The notes under the pieces are model-generated. The model was given only the letters and a program-made list of their open reading frames with translations. It did no database searches and was not told the DNA's origin. The position numbers were made by a program, and so were the translations under genes. This document shows positions 36,041 through 48,000 of a stretch of DNA of 64,000 nt, one piece after another. This DNA is from Luidia sarsii (Eukaryota > Echinodermata > Asteroidea > Paxillosida > Luidiidae). The stretch lies in assembly GCA_949987565.1 (NCBI GenBank), contig OX465102.1, positions 20,223,493 through 20,287,492 of the forward strand, in the 5' to 3' direction. How positions within the stretch are numbered: the first letter of the stretch is position 1; every line of letters begins with the position of its first letter.

Positions 36041-39000
36041 AAACAACAACAAATGCAATAGCAACAATAGCTACAACAACAACAACAACAACAGCAGCAG
36101 CAACAGCAGCAACAACAACATCAACAACAGCAACAACAGCAACAACAACAATCACTATCATGACCTCTGTGGCGTTGATGCCCTTGATTAGTGCCATTAC
36201 CAAAGCGTCCTGGTACCTGATGTCGTCTCTGTGTGTTTTCTACCTCACTCTTTCTCGGCAGCGCGGCGACACTGCCCTGCACATAGCCATCCGCTTCCGG
36301 GACAAGAAGGTCTCCGAGCTGCTGCTGCGAAACCCCAAAGATGGCCGCCTCCTCTACAAGCCCAACAAGGAGGGGGAAACCCCTTACAACATTGACTGCA
36401 ACCACCAGAAGGGAATACTCACCCAGATCTTTGGAGCGAGTGAGTTCACTTAGAGAACAAATTGCAAAACTTATCAATGTTGCAGTTTGCAACATGTTTG
36501 TATAGCAGTATGACCCTTTTTTACATCAAACAAATAAAGGAAAAAACTGACTGGGAACTTTTGAACAAATCGCTTAGGCTCTAGCTCCAGCTTTGTCTCT
36601 GTTTTCCAAAAGCTGAAAGCACAGGTTGGAGTTCTTTGTGGAAGTTGAAGCTTTTGATTCTTGTCTTTTTTCAAAACACAGTATAACATTAAAAAAAAAA
36701 AAAAAAGGATAAAGGCCTCACGTTTTCATGCCTTGTACTTGAATGGATGAGAGAAATAGAGACAAAGTCGGAGCCTGAGCCTAAGCTGTTTATTTTTTTA
36801 AAAGGGCCCAGGTTCACACCAGAGAAGAACAAAGAGGTATCAGAACAGCTTCTTCCCTCGTTCAGCCTCTCTCTCTGGAATTCCCTTCCTGGTTCATGTT
36901 TTCCCCTAGCCTTCGATCTTGCCCTTTTTTAAAGTCCCTACACAAGATTGGTCGAGGTCAAAGAATAGCACCCATACGTTGTCTGATCCACCATATGCAT
37001 GAAATAGCACACCTGTGAACATTTCAGCTCAATCTGCCAATCGAGTTGCGAGAAAATCGTGAAAACTGCTTCATTTGTTTTGCGAAAATGCAGCATTCAA
37101 CGCCGTACTGTTCCGAAAAATAGCTTAGCTTCTTTTACTCTTTTCCCCCAAAATACAATATTTTAGGCAGAAATATTTCTGTGCAAGGTTTCTACTATAA
37201 CCATCTTCAAACGGTAGAAGTTTCATGTAAATCTGTGAACATTTCTGTTTTTACCAATCTTACCAATGTTGTGTAGGTTTTTTTTTAGAGGAATGTCAAT
37301 TCCTATCTCCAGCCTTCCTGAGTCCCTCTCTGTCTCCTTTCCTTAGCCCTTAACATTGAGTGCTTTTATAACCTTTCATAATTTTTTTTTAAATGACCGA
37401 CGCTCAAAATCAGAGGTTGATTGAGGCCACTGCCTGGTTTTTTGTGCCCACCAGGGAGTTTCACCCCTGGGGAGGAGAGCGACAGTGAGATGAGTGATCT
37501 ATGCAGCAGCTCCCTGGCAGACATCCTCAGCGAGCCCACCCTGGCCCCACCCATCACCGTGGGCCTGTACGCTCGCTGGGGCAGTGGCAAGTCTTTCATC
37601 CTCAGGAAACTGCAAGGTGGGTAGGAGGCGCCAACGTGGCCTGTCGGTGCGGGATTGTCGGTGCGGGGCAGTCAGTTAGCATCCATGGGTCTACTGTGGT
37701 CAGGGTCAACAACAAAAACAACAATAACAACATATCATCATCATCATCAGCAGCAGCAGCAACAGCAGCAGCAGTCTCTGTTTAGTACAAAAGAAGGTAC
37801 ATGTATCACTATCATGACCTCTGTGGCTTTGATGCCCTTGATTACCTTGAACAACCTTGATTACCTTGATGCCCTTGAACAACAAGAACAACAGCAGCAA
37901 CAGCAACAACAACAACAAATGCACTAGCAACAATAGCTACAACAACAGCAGCAGCAACAGCAGCAACAGCAGCAACAACAACAACATCAACAACAGCAAC
38001 AGCAACAACAACAGCACTAACAACAACATCAACAGCTACAACAGTAACAGCAACAGTAACAACAGTTGCAGCTGCAATAGCAGAACAAATCTGAAAAAAA
38101 AAATCTTTGAGATTGGCAAGTCTTTAATTTCCTCAAGAAATGTAAACATAGGATTGCCAAGATTTGCTGAAAGGGAAAGTTAGACATACTGGTATGGGAG
38201 AAAAAATATCCCGAGATTAGGAAAATCTGTCACCTTCAAGATAACTGGAAGTTACATGAGAGTGACAATGTTTCCGGGGGGGGAGGGGCAAAACTGGAAG
38301 GAAAGTGTGCCAAGATGGCTTTATTAAAACTACCTTTGATCGGGGAATCTGAATGGCAATCTTTTAATTTCTAAGTTGTGAGTGCCAAGATGGCCGACAG
38401 AAAAAAGACGAGAGAGCGAAAACAGACAGAAAAGAAGTGAAACACTCGGCTAGGTTTGCCGGCAATCTTTCATCCTAATGTAGCCGCCAAGTAGGAGGAT
38501 CGAAATGACGCGAAATGCAAATAGTCGCAATCAGTCCACTGCCTCGTGTCCTCCGAAGCCCCCCCCCCCTCCCCCCAGGGTCCCCACCCAGCAGACATCC
38601 GCATAAATAAATCCTGTCCTTATCGAGTCGGCTAGCTTTGAGCCCCTCACGCCCATTGTGTCGTGCGGGGCGTTGAAGTGGATGAAAGTCCTCTGCCTAC
38701 TTTTTTTCTTCATTCATTCACTCTTTCCTCTTCTCTTTCCCTTACCTTCAACACCCGTGAGCAATTGGATTCTCCCCCACCCCACACCCACCCTCCCACC
38801 ATCCCACCAGCCCCCACGAGAGCTATTGATTTTAGGCAGGTCGACCGTGGCTTCCCGACAGATTAGGAGTTTTGCTCAAATAAGCCGGGGCGGCAGCCCT
38901 CTTAAAGCTGGATTGGTTTTTAAAGCCGCCACTCTTTCGCCAACTTATTTCCTGATGAATTCACTCTGTGCTCCAATCTTGTGTGTAACAGATGCTTTCC

Positions 39001-42000
39001 CCCCCTTTTTTTTTTGGGGGGGGGGGCTGCAAATAGCATTGCGCCAAACATGCTAAGCCTTTTTTAAAACTTTGGCTAAGCCTGTGGCTCTTTTCTTCAG
39101 TGAATATGGGCCCTTTATGAATTCGTGGATCAGGCTCGGCCTCAGGCTTTGTTTCCGTCTGACATTGCCCACTTCAAGCCAACAAACCTTCAGATTTGGC
39201 GACAAACCCACGACCTTGATTTTCAGGTTTTGCCAGACGAAGCCATGAGCCCGAGCCCTGATCCATGTATTCGTAAAGGGTCATAGTTGCAGAGAAGAAA
39301 TGTCATTCACAAAGACAGTTATCAAAAGCAGAGAAAGGTCCCTCTAATTTTTAGAAATACTTCATTAATTTTTTTATTCATTTATTTAAAAACATTTTTT
39401 TTTAATGATTTTGGGGAAATATTTACTTTTTCTTAATTGTTATTTGTGTGTGCAGTGCTGTGATGCGTTAAGAGTATATCCTGGAAAATTAAAAATTTTC
39501 TTTTTACTTTTATAAAGAAAACTTTATTCTGAATTTAGGAGAGATATAACAAAGGAGGGGAAAAATAGACAACTGCACTCAAAAGGAAAGAAAAAGGTCA
39601 AGAAAACCTTAGGGAAAGTTAAAAAGACCTGTTACATTTTGTACATTAGTTTAAACGATTAGTGGACTTAGAAAAGATAACCTCTAAAAGCAGAGGCGTA
39701 CGCCATGTCACGGAGTCTGAGCAGCTGTATGCTCTGATTTTTGTTTTCTAATTTTCGCTTTTCTCCCTGTGCAGACGAGATGCGCCAGTTCACCACCCAC
39801 AGCAGCAAGCCGGTCTTTCAGTTCTCCTGCCTCGTCTTCATCGTCTGTCTTCTCCTGAGTGCTGTGCTGGGCGCGGCCGTCCTCTTTATATTCAGCGACG
39901 CCCCCGGCGCGTCGGTGGGCGTCTTTTTCACCCTCTTCTTCTCGTTGTATTTTATACTGGGTGAGTGGCCTGATGGGGAAGGCCCCCCCCCCACCCCTCT
40001 CTCTCTCATGATGCTGCCCTCTGTGCGCGGTTCTACGAGGGGGCTCTGGGCGCTTAACTCTTTCACTACGTAATTTCTGTGCACGCTGTGAAGTTATTAA
40101 TTTTTACTCATTATGTCGACCCGTCCGGCCCATGTTGTCGGGCCCATGTTATGGACCTCCTAGTTGGTGGGCCCTGGTAACTGGTCTCAGCTCTTCTGAT
40201 TGAGCCCAGGCGAATGACAACAACTTGAGACAGCAGCACCTCTAATTGCTGCTTGCCTCATACACAAGAAGAAGAATCATTGATAGTGGGGCCCACATTG
40301 TCGACCTCCTAGTTGGTGGGCCCTGGTAACTGGTTTTGCTCTTCCGATTGAGCCCAGGCAAACGACAACAACTTGAGACAGCAGCACCTCTACTTGCTGC
40401 TTGCCTCATATGCACGAAGAAGAAGTCCAACGCTGTGTTGTCGTGGCATCGCGATCATCGAGTCGGCATCGGAAATGCCAACCAGAATCACCCTCGGCGC
40501 TTAGATGCTCATCTGGGGATATTCTGAGTCACTACATTCAGTTTCGTCGTCCGGAAACCAGTCGGAGAGGAAACTTAGGGCCCGTTGAGACAGAATTCTC
40601 TGGAGATTGGGAGCGAACCAGTGCTACTGCTAGCATCCGCCATGTTTCACGGGTATTCATTGTTCACGGTTGCTTTTAAAAGCAATTCTTGAAAGAATCA
40701 CACATTATGCAGAACATCCCTGTTTGGTGGTCACGGGCGCTAAAGACACCCCCGCTCGATTGGGAATTTCTGCCGCGTTAAGGATTGAGCTACGGAATTC
40801 TAATTCCTTTCCTCGTGGAGAGCAACCCCTTAAAAAGCAGCGGGACAGTCTGTCTGGAGTGTAGCCTCCTCGAGGGGTTCTGCTGCATCCGGAAGATGTA
40901 TCCTGAGGAATATCCTGTCAGAGCAGCTGCTCGATTCTCCCTTCGAAGGGCCTGCCTCGACTTAAGCAATCTACGAAATCAATAAACTGTTACGGAAAAA
41001 AAGGGGGTCTCTCTCTCTCTGAGACACTTTTCCTCAGCGTCGACTGTTTACTTTAATTAGCGCAACAGGAGCGCGTTCGTTCCGCAGGGGGAATATTTAT
41101 TATGCAACCGTACGTTCCAAACATCCTGCGGTGTCAGCACCTTGCCTCGTTCACTCGATCCTGGACCACATTAGTGTGCAGCAAGCGGACATTAGAAAAA
41201 AAAGCGGATGCTGCAGTAGTCGAGGCTTGTCAATGTTCAATGTCAGTCAGTGCTCACTGATCAATGGCCAATCCACTTGGCGGTCCATCTTTTGATGAAT
41301 TCCACCAAATTGGCTTCAGCTCCTGACATCCATGACATTAAAAGTAGCTCATCTATCAAACCATAAGGCTATGAGTTTTTAGAACAGACAACAATTTGCA
41401 ATTACAAAAGTTTGAATCCAAACTTCAAATCCAGGTTCAAATCGGGGTCCAGTCAAAGTTTTTCTTTCCCGCTTTTGTTTTTTTCAATTTGCTTCAAATA
41501 GTGAGAGTAATATGCAAAAATGTTGCAAACTGCTTACTGACTAAAATTACCGAAATGCAGAAATTGAAAATTAGGAGGGTCTAACGTTTCTATCTAACCA
41601 GGACCTTTTTCAATGGCAAGACCCTTTTCAAAGGCAGGACCTTTTTCAAAGGCAAGACCCTTTTCAAAGGCAGGACCTTTTTCAAAGGCAAGACCCTTTT
41701 CAAAGGCAGGACCTTTCTCAAAGGCAGGACCTTTCTCAAAGGCAGGACCTTCCTCAAAGGCAGGACCTTCCTCAAAGGCAGGACCTTTCTCAAAGGCAGG
41801 ACCTTTCTCAAAGGCAGGACCTTCCTCAAAGGCAGGATCTTTCTCAAAGGCAGGAACTTCCTCAAAGGCAGGACCTTCCTCAAAGGCAGGACCTTCCTCA
41901 AAGGCAGGACCTTCCTCAAAAGCAGGACCTAGCAGGACCTTGAGAAAGGATTCGAATCCCGGGTGCAGTCAAAGTTTTCTCTGCCAATCCTTTATTTGTG

Positions 42001-45000
42001 TGTGTCTTTCAGGCGTGGTGTATCTAGGCAATCGCAAGAAGTGGCGCGGGATGAGGACCACCTCCTCCTGGTTGGCCAGGCAGCTGAATTACCTCCGCCT
42101 CCTCCTGGCCATGGTCTACTGCAACCCTCCCCCGAAGCCTCCCCAGTACAGCAAGGCCCTGCCAATCAGGTCAGTGACCCGGCCCTGCAATGACCCCCCC
42201 CCCCACTCCAATCTCCCCAGATTTTCCCTCAGTTTTCTCTCCTGCTCACGACATGAAAACTCACTCAAATTATTCAGTAGATACAAAACAAAAAACTGTT
42301 GCAAACTACTGACTAAAATGACCTACCTGGTATGAAAATTGTACACGTAGTGGCTTGTACGTTGTAATGAATCTTCCCCAAACCCTATAGACTACACGTT
42401 AGGCCCAGTACAGGTATGCCTTTTTATGGGCCTATCTAATGTTAAAAATTAATTAGATGAAGTAAATACAAAACACTGTTGGAAACTGCTCAGTGCTCAC
42501 TGACTAAAATGACCTGCAATACATAATTCTCAAAAGTTAGAATGCCTGACATTTCGATCCTAGCAGGACCTTTCTCAAAGGCAAAGACTTTGCCTTTGAG
42601 AAAGGTCCTGCTAGGCAAAGACTTTGCCTTTGAGAAAGGTCCTGCTAGGATCGAAACGTCAGGCCCTCTAACTTTTGAGATTCAAATTATTCAGATAAGA
42701 TTTGAAAGTTGGCATGGTAGAAATACCATGTATGTCATCTCCTAAGAGGAGTACAGTTATGGCTCTGAAAAGAGCCGGTAACCCAATGTTTTGGCAGTGT
42801 GTTATCTCCTATGTCTGTCGCATAGTGCACAATGCCCTAAATATTGAGGTACCAGCTCTTTTCAGAGCTATACTCCTTCTCTTAGGAGATAATATACTGT
42901 ACATGTACATGTACAAGGTGTTACTGAAAACCTCCTACTTATATGGCATGACAAAAGGTTGGCATGGTAGAAATACCAAGTGACATTATCATCTCTTTAG
43001 AGAAGGAGTGTAGCTCTGAAAAGAGTTGGAGTACTTAAGGACAAAATAGAGGGCTCGATGTTCGATTTTCACCGGACCATTCAAGTTATCTTTAAATCTA
43101 AAACAAAACAAAAAACCCTTTACAAAGTCCTCTGAAGATTTCCACATTTTCTGTTTCATCAAAGTTATCGGCTCTTCACAGAGCCGCATTCATTTTCAAA
43201 ACAGATGACAATAGGGTCGTTTCCACTGTCCAAATAATCCCAATTTGAACAATTACTGCGACATCCCTGGAAGTAATTCAAAGAGGTTTTGCCCTTACTC
43301 GACGTGGTGGTAAACACTGAATGCTCAGTGCTTTGCTCGGTGCCTGATACAAATATTTCAGGCAGCTCGGGATCTGAACCCGCGACTCCCGAATTCTAGT
43401 ACGGACGTCTTAACCACTGGACCACCGAGCTGGTCGAGGTCGTGTGGTGGATTCGAATAATGTATAGCGGCGGGTACCGCGTAGCATCATAGATATAACA
43501 TGATGTTTGCGTCAAGGAGAATGTAATTCAAAGAGGTTTTGCCCTTACTCGACGTGGTGGTAAACACTGAATTCGCGGGTTCGAATCCCGCCCGAGCTGC
43601 CTGAAATATTTGTATCAGGCACCAAGCAAAGCACTGAGCATTCAGTGTTTACCACCACGTCGAGTAAGGGCAAAACCTCTTTGAATTACATTCTCCTCGA
43701 CGCAAACATCATGTTATATCTATGATCCCTGGAAGTGATTCTACTGTGCGTCCGCCCTTGGATTAATCTTCTGCGACGGAATGAGAAATTCACTGTGTGA
43801 GAATAGCAGAATGGCTCCCATTGTGGGCACTTTGTATGTAGATTACGCATGGTCGCGGTAGTTCTACATGGCCAAACAGTTTGCATTGGACTTGTCAAGT
43901 TACTTTGACTGAGCGGAAAGTTTCCACGACGTTTCTCTCCCTGTTAGTTTTACATCACACTGGCGGAAAGTTTACAGAGAGGGTAGTTTTCCACGTGTCG
44001 ACATTGGATTTATATTGGGTCATTCTTTCGCTCAGCTGTGGTAGTTTGACAAAATTAAGTCAAATGCGAACACGGCTTTACCCCTGCCTGCTTTCCTCTG
44101 AACAGGTTCATCTTTGGCGACCACCTCCATCTGTCCAACATCGGTGGGGAGACGCCTCTCTCCAAGGCCGTGGCTTCCCTCAGCTCTGCCGTGGAGAGGG
44201 ACCTGGGCTTCATGGCGTCCAGGGTCTACCGGGTCACGCGCAACAAATATGCAGAAGGTAAGCCAGGAAGGGCCCAGACCCTACACTCCATCCCCCATCT
44301 CCTCCTTCTAACCGAACCCTCCAAATACCCTTAACCACTTCGGAACTTGGAGCCCTTGGTGGTGTTGCTATGCACTGAGCACCATACATATATATGCCTG
44401 CTGCTTTGCTCAGTTGCCTGCTTTTCAAGCTTCCATTTGGACAAGCACTGTATGCCTTTTACAAGCAGACTGTGCTTAAGACCCAGCCCCAGCCCCAGCC
44501 CTCAGTCCTCAGCCCTCAGCCCTCAGCCACAACTGTCGGCTCCTAGCCTCACTGAAACCAATTTGACTATTTATTTTTGAGTAGCTCTCGAAAGCCCTCC
44601 ATCTCTTCTCCCTCATTTCAGGTCAGGCCAAGTGGAAGCGGCGCTGCTGCGTCCCGCGCTTCCTCCTGACGCTCTTCGCCCTGGCCTGCTTCGTGGCCTT
44701 CCTCGTCCTCCTCTTCCACTACTTCCTGGGCCCCGTGGACGGTCCGGCCAACCGCAAGCACCTGCTGGCTGCCACCATCGCCGTGGGCGGCGTGGTGGCC
44801 GTCTCCCTCCTCCTGAACCTGCCCAGCCTGGCCCAGTTCATCCGCAACCTCCTCTGGTCCCCGCAGCGGCGACTGCGTCGCGGCGCCCGCCGCAGCTGCG
44901 GCGACCTGCGCTCGGAGAGCCTCCTGCGGCTCCTGAAGATGGAGGCGGACACGCTGGCGCAGTTTGTGCACTGCGTGGACGCCTTCCAGGGGTCGCAGAC

Positions 45001-48000
45001 GCGCATGGTGGTGGTGGTGGACGGGCTGGACAGCTGCGAGCAGGAGCAGATCCTGCACCTGCTGGACTCCATCAAGACGCTCTTCTCGGCGCCCGACAGC
45101 CCCACCATCACCGTGCTGGCCATCGACCCGTACATCATCGCCAAGGCCATCGACCAGAACCTGCACACCGTCTTCAAGGAGTCCAACATCCGGGGCCACG
45201 ACTACCTGCGCAACCTGGTGCACCTGCCCTTCTACCTGGAGGTGGGCATCAAGCTGCGGGAGAACGCCGGCGACGCCGTCAATCCGGCCGCCAACCACAT
45301 CGCCGGATCGCAGAAGGTACGTCGCCCCGACACGGTCTAGCTCCCTTTTTTTGCTCTCGATCAATCCAGATAAGAGGGAAAACTGAAATAGCATTCTGCA
45401 CTCGTAACAAGAAAATGCAATCCCCATAGCATTCAATAGCATTGTTCTGTCAGTAGGTCTCTCTCCATGTACTAGCTACATAGGAGTCACAGTTATCGGA
45501 TGGTGAAAGCATTCGTCTGCAGTGCAGAAGGTTCCTGGTGTTGAATCCCACGCGGACCAGAAGTTGGGAAAACTCTCTCTCTCTCCACCCAGATCACTCT
45601 GCTGCAGTTCCCTAACTTGTTATGTGTTTCCAAGTCGTGTTTATGGTGCAGAGTGCATTTTCAGATTGTCCGTTCTTATTTCCTATTTTTGGGGACTTGT
45701 TGTCAAATGGTAAACCCTAGCTCATAGCTGCCAACCATTCCTATTTTGGAGGAATCATTCCTCTTTTGGGGTCCAAATTCATCACTTTTTTACAAGCTCT
45801 TGACAACCGATTCTGATTTGTGGCTTGGAAATACACGTGTATTCCTACATGTATGTAGTTTTGCTCTGTGATTCCTTTTTTTAGCAGAATTATTCCTAAT
45901 TTCCTTTAAGATAAGTTGGCAGCTATGCCCTAGCTGCCTGACAGCTGGTTTCTCCTAAATTTGTTGTGGATTTGTCACAAACTTCCCCCGTCACCGATGC
46001 CGACAACTTAAGAGTCCTGGCTACTGTACGGTGATCTAACACAAAACACCACCGAAAAACGACTAAAATTTATGATGGTAAACCATTTGAAATCACACGC
46101 TATTGTTCAAGGTGTTCTCATCTATTTTCAATTCAATTTTTTGTTTCAATTCTTATCCTTCTTTAAACGTTTCATTGGCATACAATTTGAATATTCTCTA
46201 TTTTTAAAGGAATTTTTGCCACACAAGCATGCTTCAAATCCACCCTTTGGGGTCTTCATATTCCTCCCTTTTCCATCCCCTGTGGATATTCCTTCCACTT
46301 TATTCCATCGACCATTTTACTGCCCCCCCCCAAAAAAAAAAGAGTAAAAAAAATCAACCAGTTTCCCCTCACTCATCTTTAGAGAAGTTTTCCCCTGTAC
46401 CAGAAATCATTTCATATTTATCTTTTTTTTGTCATCCATTCGACCCCTGACCCCTTGACCTTCTCACTGCTTATTGCTTTTCACCTTTGACCGGTATTTT
46501 TTCTTTGTTTTTCTTCCAGTTCATGTAGTGTGAGAGTTACACAATCAGATGTTAACGTGGTTTTTTTTAATGACAGAAATTTTAAAATGAGCCTTGCTGG
46601 CTTTTAATTTAATTTTTATTTTGCTGCAATATCTGAGGAGTTTTACTCAACTCGCAGAAGCGAAAGTTCTTAAATATTTTGTAAAATCATAAAAATAGAT
46701 TTGGTGGCCGAATGTTTTGATCCAAGCAGGATCCTTATCTAAAGGCGGAAATACAGTAGTTTGTTGAAAAATTACCATAAGTGGGATTTGATATTTGACT
46801 TTAAAAGTGTTATTGCTGCACTGATCTTCAGAAGTCTCAGACTGAATCTTATCCAAAACAGAATTCTTAATCACTTGCCCTGTTGCAATCCTAGCAGGAC
46901 CTTTCTCCAAAGCAGAATCAATATAGGAGTGTTTGCGGTGACACCATGTATAATAAGGTCTCTTAAAGGAGAGGTATGGTTCTGAAAAGAACCTGAGTGA
47001 TAACTGGACGTTCAAGGCATTCTCCTGATGACGGCCAGAGCATACTGGACCGTCGAGTTATCACTCGGGTTCTTTTCAGAACTAAACCTACATTATTCTC
47101 TAAGAAACCTTATACATGGTGTAACCGCAAACCCTCCTATATTGTTTCACCCACCATGCAAAGCCTTAAGTCTTATCTATTTAAAAGCAGGATGATCATT
47201 CTGCCTTTGAGAAAGGTCCTGCTAGGATCGCAACATTCGTCCTTCTACATTCTCGAGACTTGAATGTGATAACGTCCGAGTGAAAACAGCGTGTGAATTT
47301 TTGTTTGTGTTTAAAAAAAAACCAAAAGCCTTATAACGTTTTCTGTGTACAGCAGTTGCGATGGGGCCTTCCGAGCATTGCCGAAAACCCCGATATCGAA
47401 AATGGCAGACGAGCGGTACGATTTACACAGAAAATCAGGGTAAACACTAAAACCGTCCACAAAACTAAACCAGCATTGCAAACGAATGTCATCTTTTTAT
47501 TTTGTTTAGTCCTTTCTCTCTCTCTCTCGTTTTTTTTTGTCCAGTGGTCTTGAAGTGCATATTTTTTCTTTTTTGGACGTTAGCATGTGATTGGATAGCA
47601 TGCATCATTGAATGCCGATTGTTAACTCTAACACGATTTCTCTTTCTCCCTAGACTCCTCTACCCAACCCTTTGCTTTCTTTTCCTGTAACTTGCAAGTG
47701 CCTGACTATTAGGCTCCATCCCCCCAAAATTAGTTGTGCTTCCTATAGACCGATTGTGCAACCACTGTTTACATGCAACCAGGTGACTCATACATGTAAC
47801 TGCCATCCATTCCAATTTTGGAGGAATTTTTTTTTGTGGGGGGGGGGGCCCTTATCATTAAACCAAGACTTAACCTTTCTCGCTTCTTCCTCTAAAGAAA
47901 AAATACTCTCAGAGACCCGGCAGTGATCTAGCTTTTTCAAAGGGATGCTGCTTCTTTTTCCTTTTTTTTTCTCAATCTTGGGTATTTTCCACTTCTGAGA

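Noticed and set aside
35943..36203. Poly-Val/Asn frames around CAA/CAG repeats
   Set aside because: Triplet-repeat translation; the exon begins only at 36262.
40401..40985. Overlapping frames of 64-92 codons in moderately GC-rich intron
   Set aside because: No similarity to the family, no matching phases with neighbouring exons, which join correctly without them.
44618..45442. 274-codon minus-strand frame
   Set aside because: Shadow of the GC-rich KIDINS220 exon on the other strand; codon conservation is on the + strand.
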